Shown here: positions 56,301 through 64,000 of the stretch, piece by piece
Layout of the letters: the number at the start of each line of letters is the position of its first letter
How positions within the stretch are numbered: the stretch's first letter is position 1
Origin: Lewinella sp. IMCC34191
Lineage (GTDB): Bacteria > Bacteroidota > Bacteroidia > Chitinophagales > Saprospiraceae
Length of the DNA: 64,000 nt
Assembly (NCBI RefSeq): GCF_003390935.1
Contig: NZ_QNQZ01000004.1
Coordinates: 248,001-312,000 of the forward strand
Direction of reading: 5' to 3'
Translations under genes and position numbers: made by a program
Notes under the pieces: generated by a model
Database searches by the model: none
Seen by the model: only the letters and a program-made list of their open reading frames with translations
Told to the model about the DNA's origin: nothing

Positions 56301-59300
56301 TGGTGCCCGAGGCACAGGAGACACTCTCCCCTTCCATCCGGACGGTATAGGTACCGGCGGCCAGATCAGCTCCGAAGGTGAAGGGCGAACTGGTGCCCGT
56401 GGCTACGGTCAGGCCGTCAGCATCCGTGACGGTAAACCGCAGGTTGGCCAGGTCGGTGCTGGTGTTCGTGACGGTCACCGTTTCTCCGGTACAGACGTCG
56501 TCGGTATTCAGCGCCATGGTAGCGGGGCTACCCTGGGTAATTTCAAAGGTCGTGAAGTCACTGGCTGCGGCACAGTCATTCGTACCGCTGACAAGTAAGG
56601 TGTAGAAACCGGGGCCGAGGGTCACCTCGGCGGGAGTCAGCGTGGCGTCGGAGTACACCAGATCGCCGGCGGCATTGCGGATCTTCCAGTCCATAGCCGT
56701 CACCTGATCGAAATCAGCCGAGGGGGTAAAGGTCAGGGATCCACAGGTACCGGCTACGGGGTCGACGCTCACCGACGGATCGGCGAAGATGACGATGGCG
56801 CTCTGGGTAGATACGGGGGTATCACCACAGGCCGTGTCGAATCCGTCCATCTGAACGGTGTAGGAACCGGGAGCCAGTTTGGCGCCGAAGCGGAAGGGGC
56901 TTCCGTTTCCGGAGGCGACCGTGGCACCATCCTCATCCACCACCGTGAAGCGGGGCGAAGCGAGGCTGGCCGTTTGGTTGGTGGCCGTGAAGGTGGTACC
57001 CTCACAACTTTCATCGGTATCCAGTGAAAAGACCGGCTCCGTGCCCGACTGCACCTGGAAGGTGACGACGTAGTCTGCCGTTCCACAGTCATTGCTCACG
57101 GTGGCAGTCATCTCGTAGCTACCGATGCCGAGGGTAACCTGCTCCGGATCGAAGGAGTTATCCGTGTACAGTACGTCTCCCGCACCGTTGGCGATTGACC
57201 AGCGAATAGCATCCGCAAAGGTCGTCGTAGCCGAAGGCGCAAAGGTCAGCGAGCCACAGGCATCGGCAACGGGGTCCACGACAATCCTCGGAGCACCCGA
57301 TACGGTGACGGTCCGTTCGACACTCGCCGGGCCGGCCGGGCAGCTGGTACTTTCCCCCTCCATCCGGACGGTGTAGGCACCGGCGCCAAGATCAGCTCCG
57401 AAGGTGAAGGGCGAAGTGGTGGCGCTGGCCACTACGGCGCCGTCGGCATCAAGTACCGTAATCGATAGATTAGCCAGGTCGGGCGTGGTATTCGTTACCG
57501 TGAAGCTTCCGCCGCCACACACCTCTTCGGTGTCGATGGCAAAGGTCGGTGCGGTGCCTTCGGTAATTTCGAAAGACGTCAGGTCTTCGGCGATGCCACA
57601 GTCGTTGGCCACGTCGACGGCCAGGGTGTAGAAACCGGCTCCCAGGCTTACACTCTGCGGAGTGAAGGTATTGTCGGTATAGACAACCGTTCCGCTGCCG
57701 TTGCGGATAGTCCAGTTGATGGTGGTCGCGTCCGAAACGTCGGCGCTCGGGGTGAAGGTCAGCGACCCACAGCTTCCGGCCACCGATGCCAGTTCGACGG
57801 TCGGGGCGGGACGCACCGTGACGGTGGTATCCGTGCTTACCGAGGCATCGTTACAGTCGGTCCGCTTGCCCGTCATGGCTACGGTATAGGTACCACCCGC
57901 CAGGCGGTTACCGAAGGTAAAGGGCGAGCCGGTACCGCTGGCAACTATGCCGTCCAGGTCGTTGCGGACGGTAAAGGTTACGTCGGTAAGTCCGGAAGTG
58001 GTATTGGTAACCGTGATGGTTTCACCTTCACAAGCATCCTCGCTGGAGAGCGTGAAGGTCGGCGCTTCCGGGGCGGTAACCGTGAAGGTTACTTCATCCC
58101 GTTCGCTACCACAGTCGTTGGTTACTTCGGCACTTAGGGTATACGTTCCCGTTTCCAGGACGACTTCCTGCGGTACGAAGGTATCATCGGCGTAAACGGG
58201 CAAGCCGGTAGCATCAACGATCTTCCAGGCAATGGCCATCGCGTCGGTGATGGTGGCACCGGGGGTAAGGGTCAAGCTACCACACACATCCGCTACGGGA
58301 TCGAGCTGTACGGTCGGTCCGGCGGAGACGGTCAATACCGTATCGATGACCAGTCCGTTACCACAGATCGAGCTGTTACCTTCCATGCGCAGTGTATAGG
58401 ACCCGGCAGCCAGGTCATCACCGAAGACGAAGGGCGAAGTGGTACTGCTGGCTACCGTGGCACCGGTGGCATCGGTTACGGTGAAGGCGACGTCATTCAG
58501 GTGGGTGGTGCCGTTGCTGGCCGTGAAGGTCTCGCCGGCACAGATTGTGGCCAGGTCGACGTTCAGAACCGGGGTCACCGTATTCAGCAGGTTGAAGGTG
58601 TCGCGGCTGCGGGAGACGCCACATTCGTTGGCGACGGTTGCGGTCACGTAGTAAGTTCCTTCGTAGAGGCTATCCGGTACCGGATCGAAGGTGTCGTTGT
58701 TGTACACCAGCTGTCCGTTCTCGTTGCGGATTTGCCAGTTTATGAAATTGATGTAGGCAGGATCCGTATGGGTAGCGGATAACTGAATTTCCGCCGGGGC
58801 ACACTGGTCCGGAATCGGGTCGAGCACGATGTTCGGCGAGCGACCCAGGGTGATGGTGGTCCGGTTGCTTACCGGCGAACAGGTCAGGCTGCTAACGGTG
58901 AGTCGGATCGTGTACGTACCGATGGCAAGCTCCTCACCGAAGGTGAAGGTGGCCGTCTCGTCGGTACTCGTCATGATCACGTTGTCATCCGCATCGAGTA
59001 CGTCAAAGGTCACGTCGTCGATGTCACCGGTAGAACGGTTGACCGCGACAATGCTTCCTCCGCTACAGATGGCGGAACTGTTGAGGCTGAAGTTGACGAC
59101 CGGACCGGGGTTAACGGTGAAGGCAGTACGGTCTTCGGCCCTTCCACAGTCGTTAATTACCCGGGCAATAAGCGTGTATTCGCCCGCGGGCAGATCGGCC
59201 CGCTTCGGGTTCATGCGGTTGTCCGTGTAAACGGTGGTTCCCATCTCGTCCTGGATTTCCCATTCCATGGCCATGGCATATTCCGTGGTGGCGGTAGGAA

Positions 59301-62300
59301 TGAAATCACTACGGCCACAGGATTCCGCTACGGGATCCACGCTCACCGTCGGGAGTGACAGGATAGCGACATCCTGCTCCTGCATGACTACTCCGGTTGA
59401 ACAGGATAAGCTATTGCCTTCCATGCGTACGGTGTACGTACCGGCCGATAGACTGGTTCCAAAGATGAAGGGAGACGAAGTGCCCGTGGCCACCGTGGCG
59501 CCGGTCGCATCAAGTACCGTGAACTTGAGGTTGCTCAGGTCCGTCGTCGTATTGGTTACGGTGAAGGTTTGTCCCTCACAGACGTTTTCGGAGTCCAGGC
59601 TGAAGGTCGGCTCGGTTCCGCTGCCTACCTCGAAGGAGGTGACATCGTCGTCGCTGCCACAGTCATTGTACACTACGGCGGTGAGCGTATAGAAACCGGG
59701 AGTCAGCGTCACTTCGGCGGGGTCGAAGGTCACGTCAGCGTATACCTGGCGGCCCGCCGCATCACGGATAGCCCAGTGAATGCCTTCTGCGGAGGTGTAG
59801 CTGGCGGAAGGAGTAAAGGTGACGGAGCCACAGTTGCCCGCAACCCGATCCAGTTTTACGACGGGCCTGGCCCGGAAGATGACGGTGGTGTCCACCGAAA
59901 CGGCGGTACCGGCGCACGACGCACTCGTACCCGAGAGGGTAAGGGTGTAGTTACCGGGTGCCAGCCCCGGACCGAAATCGAAGGATGCTCCGGCTCCGGT
60001 GGCTACCGTAAAGCCGGACTCATTGATCACCGTGTACCGGGGGTTGTTCAGGTCGGTACTCTGGCTCCTGGCCGTGATGATCTGGCCCTCACAGGTATTG
60101 TCGGTATCGAGGCGCACCACGGGAGTGGGTGCCGGATCGATGGTAAAGCTTACCGCATCGCTAGCCGCATGACAGTCGTTCGTCACCTCGGCGGCCAGTT
60201 CGTAGGTACCCGCGCTCAGGGTGATCAGACCGGGTTCGAAGTTATCGTCTGAGTAAATCAGTTCTCCGGACGCATTGTGGATCGTCCACTGAATACCGGA
60301 AGCCGCGGTAACCGTGGCGGATGGCGATACCGTAACGGCACCGCAGGCATCCGCAACCGGGGCGATGGTAATGGTAGGCTGGTCTACCACGCTTACCGTT
60401 TGCTCAATAGATACGGTCCCGGAGGAACAGGTGGCACTGGTGCCTTCCATCCGGACGGTGTAGGTGCCAAGCGGCAGGTCGTCGCCGAAGGTAAAGGGCG
60501 AAGTATTGCTGCTGGCTACGGTTGCTCCGGCTTGGTCAAGAACGGTGAAGACCAAGTTGGTCAATCCGGTAGTGGTATTCGTCGCCGTGATCGTAGTACC
60601 CGAACAAGCCAGGGTGTTATCTAGCGTGAACTCCGGGCTATCCCCTTCGGTGACCTCAAAGGTGGTCGCATCGTCGGCAATACCACAGTTGTTAGCCACT
60701 TCGGCGACCAGGGTGTAGAATCCACGGGTGAGCGTGACTTCCGCCGGATCGAAGGTTACATCGGTGTAGACGACTTCACCGGCCGTATTGCGGATCGTCC
60801 ATTCGATAACCGCAGCACCGGTAATGCGGGCGGAGGGCGCGAAGGTGACCGATCCACACTGGTCGGCAACCGGATCGACCTTCACCAGGGGTTCCGACTG
60901 GATGGTGATGGTCGTATCCTTACTGACGCTGGCGCGGTCACAGGCATCGCTGTCCCCCGTCAACCGTACGGTGTAGGTTCCGGCCATGAGGTCGTCTCCG
61001 AAGGTGAAGGGCGAATCGGTCGACTGCTCGATGGCGTTGCCCCAGCGATCCATGATCGTGAAGGCTACGTTGCTCAGACCGGTGCTCGTATTCGTAACGG
61101 TGAAGGACGATCCCTCACACTTCTGGTCGCGATCCAGGTCAAATGACACACTCGAGGCTATATCGCCGGATACGGCAAAACTGACCGCATCGGTCGCGTT
61201 ACCACAGCCATTGCTGACGCTTACGGAAAGGGTGTAGGAACCACCGCCGAGGGTCACGGCAGCCGGGCTGAAGGTGGCGTCGCTGTAGACCACGCTTCCC
61301 GAAGCATTCCGGATTTCCCAACTGATGGCGCTGGCAAATTCATAGGTAGCCGCGGGCGTGAAGGTGATGGTACCACACTTGTCGGCTACGGGGGTCAGGC
61401 TGACGGTCGCCCGTTCGGCAACGGTGACGAGCGTATCGATGCTCATCAGTCCGCCACAACTGGCGTTGTTGCCCTCCATGCGCAGGGTATAGTCTCCCGC
61501 CGGCAGGGTATTGCCAAAGGTGAACGGGGAGCCGTTACCACTGGCTACGGTGGCGCCACCGGCGTCCGTAACGGTGAAGGCAATGTCCGTCAGACCGGTA
61601 CTGACATTAGAAGCGACGATATTACCACCGGCACAAATGTTATCGCTGTCAAGCGCCATCACGGGCTTTTCGCCCTCGGTTACCTCGAAAGTAACGGCAT
61701 CGCTGGCGCTCTCACAGGCATTGGCTACCGTAGCGGTGAGGGTATAGTTGCCGGCGGGCAGGTTCGCCCGGGCCGGAGTGAAGGATGCATCCGTATAAAC
61801 GGTAGCACCTAGGGCATCGACGATCTCCCACTCGATGGAAGTGGCGTTCTCTACGGTCGCGGCAGGCGTGAAGGCCAGCAGCCCACATCCGTCGGCTACC
61901 GGATCGACGATCACGCTCGGAGCGGGCATTACGTCAAAGGTCAGTTCCGTCGAAACGGTTCCACCGCCGCAGTCGGCGCTTTCGCCCTGCATCCGGATGG
62001 TGTAGGTGCCGGGTGCGAAGGCAGGACCGAGTACAAAAGTAGCCGGGGAGTCGCTGACGTCCAGCAGTTGGTTGCCTTCGCTGTCGAACAGGTAGAAGCT
62101 GATGTCACTCAGTCCGCTAGTCGTGTTCGTAGCCGTCACGGATTCGCCCGCACAGGTTTCGGTCACGTCCAGCGTGAAGGTGGGAGCCGTTCCGGGTACG
62201 ACGGTAAAGGTCCGTTGGCTTTGATCCGTACCACAGTCGTTGGTTACGGTCGCCGTAGCGGTATAATCACCGGCACCGAGGGTCGTAGCGGCCGGGCTGA

Positions 62301-64000
62301 AGGTATTGTCCTCGTATACGAGGGTACCGGAGCCGTCACGGATCTGCCAGTTGATTCCGGTCAGGAGAGTAGAATCGGTGTGCGTAGCCGATAGGTTCAC
62401 CGTGGCCGAGCCACAACCATCGGGAATAGCGTTCAGGGTGACCTCGGGTTCTCCCGTCAGATAGACGGTCGTTTCCTCGAATCCGGTACCACACTTCTTA
62501 TCGTCCAGTTCCAGGCGAATCGTGTATTCTCCGGCCAGCATGTAACTGGGGAAAGTGAAGGTGGCCGGCGAACGACTCTCATATGCAACCGTATTACCGG
62601 AAGCGTCCAGGAGGTAGAAACGCGGATTTTTGGTGATCGCACTGGTGTTCGTGGCCGTAATGGTGCCTTCGCTACAGGTGATGTCCTTATCTACCGTGAA
62701 GCTTACCGGAGGACCGTCCAGTACGGTGAAGGGCTCTTCGGCCGATACCCCGTCGAGCGCACAGCCATTATAGGCAATGGCGGTGAAGAGGTAATCGCCG
62801 GCTTCGCGCACGTCGTAGTGGCGCCCCCAGGGCTCGTCGTGATAAATAGTCACGCCGGCATTCGCTCCGGTTACACCGGTAATGATGTAGCGGACGGAAT
62901 CGATCAAAGACGCATCTATTCCAAAATCCACCGTCGGGCGAACGCGCACCTGTCCACAGGCATCGTCGATTTCCGTCACCGTAACAACGGGGAGTACCGC
63001 TACCGATACCTCATGCTCGATGGTCTCATTAGTACACACGCCGTCCGATACGGTAGCCGTGATGGTGTAGGTTCCTACGCCGCCGTTGAAGGTGAAGGTA
63101 GGGGCGGCGGCGTTGGCGTCACTGATGACAACGTCAGCGGCCGGGCTCACCGACCAGCTGTACGTTAGTCCGGCGCCGGTGCTGTTGTTGGTGATGGATA
63201 CCGTCTCTCCCTGACAAACGCCGCTGCGGTCGAAGTCAATGTCGACTACGGCGGGCTCTTCGACGTCAAAGGTTTCGGTGACGGTGGTCGTACCACAGGC
63301 ATTGTATACGGTCAGACTCACTTCGAGGCCGTTGCCGTAGGTTCCTAGGGTCACCTCACCGGGAGCGAGATCGCTCGACGTGGCCGGAACACTTCCGGCG
63401 GGGAAGGTCCAGCGGACGGAATCGATCATGTCTACGGCCGCGTCATAGTTGGCAACGGGAACGAAGCTGTTTCCTCCACAACCCAGAGCGATCTCGTCGA
63501 TCGTCAATTCGGGCGTGCCGCCCACCAGTACTAGGGTATCCCAGGTGATGTCGCTACATCCGGCAACCGCCAGGACGGCCTCAATCCGGTAGGATCCCAT
63601 CGGGGTAGTCGGGTTAATAGAGAAGGTAGGCGAACGCTCGCTGGAGGTGGCAAAGACATCGCCGGTGGGGGCGATGACGTTCCAGCTCACTCCCTCGATA
63701 TCACCGGTGCTATTGTTGGTCACCGCGATGGTGGCACCACCGTCCCGGCAAACTTCGTCTTGCGAAATATCAATGTTTACGCTTACGTCACCGGCAACTA
63801 CGAAGGTTTCGGTCACCGTGTGGGTTCCACACGAGTTGGTGGCGGTCAGAGTTACCGTATGCTCCCCCTTCTCAAAGCGCACGGGCAGTGGCTGCAGGCG
63901 CGTCGAGGTCGATGGCGGAGACGCCGTCGGGAATTCCCAAGTGTAGGTGGTGGTTTCGATGTCGCAGTATCCGCCGCGGGGGGCGAAAGTCACGTCCTGG
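50395..64000 (-). CDS. Giant PKD/Ig-like repeat protein secreted by T9SS (5' end outside window)
   Basis: At least 4,534 codons, with the frame still open at the window edge, so the start is not visible. The N-terminal two-thirds consists of some 20 tandem modules of about 171 residues, each with a beta-sandwich pair and conserved Cys: VADxCGSLTFTPSA, IRNAxGxxVYTDxTFxP, VTNDCG, CxGxTxTxTNT, SPFTFGxxLxxGTYTVRMEG. About eight classical PKD domains follow (WDFGDGYSSDEENPEHTF and similar). The last ~95 residues (VGLFVPNVFTPEDNTIEEQD to the C-terminus) form the gliding-motility-type CHU_C domain, i.e. a type B T9SS sorting signal. Modules show a higher-order period of 3,087 bp. Adhesion or surface-matrix role is inferred. 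A strong terminator follows. Confidence 0.93.
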   Translation of the reverse strand, partial: QDVTFAPRGGYCDIETTTYTWEFPTASPPSTSTRLQPLPVRFEKGEHTVTLTATNSCGTHTVTETFVVAGDVSVNIDISQDEVCRDGGATIAVTNNSTGDIEGVSWNVIAPTGDVFATSSERSPTFSINPTTPMGSYRIEAVLAVAGCSDITWDTLVLVGGTPELTIDEIALGCGGNSFVPVANYDAAVDMIDSVRWTFPAGSVPATSSDLAPGEVTLGTYGNGLEVSLTVYNACGTTTVTETFDVEEPAVVDIDFDRSGVCQGETVSITNNSTGAGLTYSWSVSPAADVVISDANAAAPTFTFNGGVGTYTITATVSDGVCTNETIEHEVSVAVLPVVTVTEIDDACGQVRVRPTVDFGIDASLIDSVRYIITGVTGANAGVTIYHDEPWGRHYDVREAGDYLFTAIAYNGCALDGVSAEEPFTVLDGPPVSFTVDKDITCSEGTITATNTSAITKNPRFYLLDASGNTVAYESRSPATFTFPSYMLAGEYTIRLELDDKKCGTGFEETTVYLTGEPEVTLNAIPDGCGSATVNLSATHTDSTLLTGINWQIRDGSGTLVYEDNTFSPAATTLGAGDYTATATVTNDCGTDQSQRTFTVVPGTAPTFTLDVTETCAGESVTATNTTSGLSDISFYLFDSEGNQLLDVSDSPATFVLGPAFAPGTYTIRMQGESADCGGGTVSTELTFDVMPAPSVIVDPVADGCGLLAFTPAATVENATSIEWEIVDALGATVYTDASFTPARANLPAGNYTLTATVANACESASDAVTFEVTEGEKPVMALDSDNICAGGNIVASNVSTGLTDIAFTVTDAGGATVASGNGSPFTFGNTLPAGDYTLRMEGNNASCGGLMSIDTLVTVAERATVSLTPVADKCGTITFTPAATYEFASAISWEIRNASGSVVYSDATFSPAAVTLGGGSYTLSVSVSNGCGNATDAVSFAVSGDIASSVSFDLDRDQKCEGSSFTVTNTSTGLSNVAFTIMDRWGNAIEQSTDSPFTFGDDLMAGTYTVRLTGDSDACDRASVSKDTTITIQSEPLVKVDPVADQCGSVTFAPSARITGAAVIEWTIRNTAGEVVYTDVTFDPAEVTLTRGFYTLVAEVANNCGIADDATTFEVTEGDSPEFTLDNTLACSGTTITATNTTTGLTNLVFTVLDQAGATVASSNTSPFTFGDDLPLGTYTVRMEGTSATCSSGTVSIEQTVSVVDQPTITIAPVADACGAVTVSPSATVTAASGIQWTIHNASGELIYSDDNFEPGLITLSAGTYELAAEVTNDCHAASDAVSFTIDPAPTPVVRLDTDNTCEGQIITARSQSTDLNNPRYTVINESGFTVATGAGASFDFGPGLAPGNYTLTLSGTSASCAGTAVSVDTTVIFRARPVVKLDRVAGNCGSVTFTPSASYTSAEGIHWAIRDAAGRQVYADVTFDPAEVTLTPGFYTLTAVVYNDCGSDDDVTSFEVGSGTEPTFSLDSENVCEGQTFTVTNTTTDLSNLKFTVLDATGATVATGTSSPFIFGTSLSAGTYTVRMEGNSLSCSTGVVMQEQDVAILSLPTVSVDPVAESCGRSDFIPTATTEYAMAMEWEIQDEMGTTVYTDNRMNPKRADLPAGEYTLIARVINDCGRAEDRTAFTVNPGPVVNFSLNSSAICSGGSIVAVNRSTGDIDDVTFDVLDADDNVIMTSTDETATFTFGEELAIGTYTIRLTVSSLTCSPVSNRTTITLGRSPNIVLDPIPDQCAPAEIQLSATHTDPAYINFINWQIRNENGQLVYNNDTFDPVPDSLYEGTYYVTATVANECGVSRSRDTFNLLNTVTPVLNVDLATICAGETFTASNGTTHLNDVAFTVTDATGATVASSTTSPFVFGDDLAAGSYTLRMEGNSSICGNGLVIDTVLTVSAGPTVQLDPVADVCGSLTLTPGATITDAMAIAWKIVDATGLPVYADDTFVPQEVVLETGTYTLSAEVTNDCGSERDEVTFTVTAPEAPTFTLSSEDACEGETITVTNTTSGLTDVTFTVRNDLDGIVASGTGSPFTFGNRLAGGTYTVAMTGKRTDCNDASVSTDTTVTVRPAPTVELASVAGSCGSLTFTPSADVSDATTINWTIRNGSGTVVYTDNTFTPQSVSLGAGFYTLAVDVANDCGIAEDLTSFEITEGTAPTFAIDTEEVCGGGSFTVTNTTPDLANLSITVLDADGAVVASATTSPFTFGADLGAGAYTVRMEGESTSCPAGPASVERTVTVSGAPRIVVDPVADACGSLTFAPSATTTFADAIRWSIANGAGDVLYTDNSFDPEQVTLGIGSYEMTATVSNDCGTADYVVTFQVQSGTEPVFSLDTDESCEGTTFTATNQTASLASPRFTVVDEDGATVASGNGSPFRFGAKLAPGSYTVQMDGFDTACGDTPVSTQSAIVIFADPSVSVDPVAGTCGSLTFTPSADFDQVTAMDWKIRNAAGDLVYSDATLTPAEVTLGPGFYTLLVSGTNDCAAASDFTTFEITQGSPATMALNTDDVCTGETVTVTNTSTDLANLRFTVTDADGLTVATGTSSPFTFGADLAAGTYTVRMEGESVSCASGTIGTEATVVIKATPTVLVEAVADFCGESDFTPRATLTDAETILWQVADSDGATVYTNATFDPLNVKLSAGTYTLKVTAGNDCGSATDFTEFTVSPAPAANFSLSSSSVCTGGSITATKLSGDDVTDFTFTVLDSDFNVVATSKDSPATFTFGEDLPVGEYIVRLDVSSATCAPATNSARIKVGALPTIALLPTPDNCGPAQVQLSATHSDPARINFINWQIRDDAGKLVYNSDAYVPPVADLAEGTYHVTAMVANECGVVRSRDTFHLFEAPEPAFTVDTDVACQGGTVTVTNTSEGDVTDFTFSLIDPMGTTMLTSSASPATFSIGEALPDGEYTIRLAAGNPECALETAETTITVGGAPTIEVIAQPDYCGPNTVSLSAAHTGASSIAWKITDAKDRVVFESNVEDAPTLNLNPGTYVAAATATSGCGSVTDRDTFRIFAEPTPSFTVSSDLVCQGGTLSVTNTSTGDVTDFTFDLVDPAGITVLTSNASPANFTIGAGMAKGTYTLRMTAGNPECGMKTDEMTITIGGVPTVDVLPQPDFCGPTTVSLSAATAGAKRMEWLVTNAAGATVFASNIPDGPTLNLEPDTYIVAVTATSDCGTTVDRDTFRIYDDSTPSFAVDNDIVCQGGTLRVTNTSSDDLTDFTFSLIDPMGTTLATSQSSPANFAIDEGWANGEYTLRLTAGNPECGMQDMDAVITVGGVPTIQLTAQPDFCGPTTVALSAAINGANSASWTITDANQATVFESNIPDNPTLSLAPGTYLVTVNAASDCGTTVARDTFRIYAEPVADIDLSATNLCLDGSQTVTVSNRSTGADLTYDWTVTPAGAVAIDNPNAAEPTFTFTGVGTYELSAVISNPSCDPITWTGSVTVKESVEPVLTYQDRFCEQVDLTPIVNYGGGAVDSVRWTFPGSVGDLTSSDRFPRAIPYREAGTYVYKLTVFNACGESTVADTIHIDSTPELTMGGRDTVCILDGLYVLTSPTPAGGSWMDADGRAGVVTADGNFDPVAAGTGVTVLEYTYTDGACAVTGTREVFVIEEPEVTVAEPVLDACESDTYFVLSNGNPMGGWYEGPGVIDRSGVMDPSSLGAGTYTLTYYYRPAGMTCTGSVDFTVNVRPGPIAQIDAPNYVCIDEPVQFKQTGTGGVSYVWRNSDEPPVRVANPVFTFRTPGIHTVTLTAYNEFGCAHEVVKHVNVTGTPVARFEKEQDVACDDVPFTFYNNSQVFGEAVYFWDFGNGRTSNSENPAPVLFERGSVDTTYLVSLTVTNDCGTHTYSEEVTITTEPVAAFELSEEAGCSQLNVSFDNQTAGTRNKYKWFVNGELYSIEATPPARSFVAQGAQNAAFDITLVAYNACGSDTLTRTVISKPNELRVRFSADERTGCDPFTVQFRNFTSPDSLVSYAWDFGDGYSSDEENPEHTFRNTTDAVKTYNVTLVADNGCVQDEITLPVTVYPAPDVSFEVASATCVGDSVFFRNTSGRVTDFVWTFGDGNTVKDVENPGHVFPGPGEYTVTLSAKVEGADCPGVFSQKITIREAPQVDLTAENVVGCPPLQVDLKNLTESGAYYSWDFGDGNTAVGAEPRTHTYTTPGTYEITLTVRDESGCSNDAVFSSVEVHAVPEVEFAADASQACGVPQTVCFTNNTTGGTGYNWDFGNGLTSGLNTPCITYTEAATYNVTLKATNEFLCEATASAPLYIYGEPVAEFSIPDTAACVSGELPFTSESSNTDFIKWTFSDGYVSEEEDFSRRFEQPGFYDVTVIAGNGSGCADTATFTEFVEIFPRPLADFDYDNAEGEVMNTIQFTDRSSADAVLFGWDFGDGYGSDEMDPVHRYVSGFDKTVYHWVENVYGCQDTVSKKVDLEMLVGLFVPNVFTPEDNTIEEQDVFKPKGIGLEDYYIAVYTRTGQLVWESEAIDAEGSPTEAWDGTFQGLPAKPGTYVWRVHRAKFRNGRGWTGMANETGTIAKTGYITLLR

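Overview
The window is GC-rich (roughly 58-60 % by eye) and comes from a bacterium of the Bacteroidota. It most resembles the Saprospiria/Lewinella group, although that genus-level placement is inference. Support for the phylum: TAnnTTTG-type -7 promoter elements (several read TACCTTTG), a type B type-IX-secretion (T9SS) sorting domain on a giant PKD protein, a CzcA-TolC fusion, and small Bacteroidota-only families (DUF6660, HYC_CC_PP, DUF6428, an AraC regulator with an HMA-like N-terminus). Shine-Dalgarno sequences are mostly absent. Layout: (1) 1-12,900, minus strand: ftsY, then the str operon (rpsL-rpsG-fusA) running into the S10/spc operon (rpsJ-rplC-rplD-rplW-rplB-rpsS-rplV-rpsC-rplP-rpmC-rpsQ-rplN-rplX-rplE-rpsN-rpsH-rplF, the last cut by the window edge). 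Unusual non-coding structure sits inside it: a long hairpin made of TAGTACGGTAG repeats between rpsS and rplV, two mutually exclusive hairpins before rpsJ, and a likely internal promoter before rplP. (2) 12,900-19,600: a HAD-fold protein lacking the catalytic Asp, an alpha/beta hydrolase, atpD-atpC (separated by the same TAGTACGGTAG repeat family), a stand-alone HD hydrolase and a Zn/Cd-type P1B ATPase. (3) 19,600-23,300: two paralogous lipoproteins, a DUF6428-ArsR pair behind a perfect 20-bp palindrome, and four ~200-bp tandem repeats. (4) 23,300-34,430: a copper/silver island on the plus strand with HYC_CC_PP, CusA, TolC, CusB carrying HMBD and DUF3347 domains, an HMA-AraC regulator, a DUF3347 lipoprotein, DUF305, a 19-Cys copper-storage-like protein, a 42-aa Cys-Cys membrane microprotein and a YraQ-type permease. 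(5) 34,500-43,850: GNAT, a small conserved ORF, and a Zn/Co/Cd efflux operon on the minus strand (DUF6660, CzcA-TolC fusion, CzcB), followed by a lipoprotein and a CPA1 antiporter. (6) 43,850-49,600: esterase, sulfotransferase-like protein, Tat-signal sugar-phosphate isomerase and a lipoprotein combining sugar dehydrogenase, PKD and cytochrome c domains. (7) 49,600-64,000: a 69-bp tandem repeat array, a strong terminator, and a secreted PKD/Ig-like adhesin of more than 4,534 residues running off the window. How the genes fit together: the copper island has the parts to sense Cu (HMA-AraC), pump it across the envelope (CusA/CusB/TolC), bind it in the periplasm (DUF3347, DUF305) and buffer it in the cytosol (Csp-like). 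The czc operon and the P1B ATPase would handle divalent metals. The window is also unusually rich in short dispersed repeats. Some lie in frame inside the efflux genes (a CTCTCC..GGAGAGG element), some inside essential operons, one is a 26-bp-pitch palindrome array between cusA and tolC, and a GC-rich 20-mer (TTTACCTGCGCTCCGCCGCC type) occurs at eight places.
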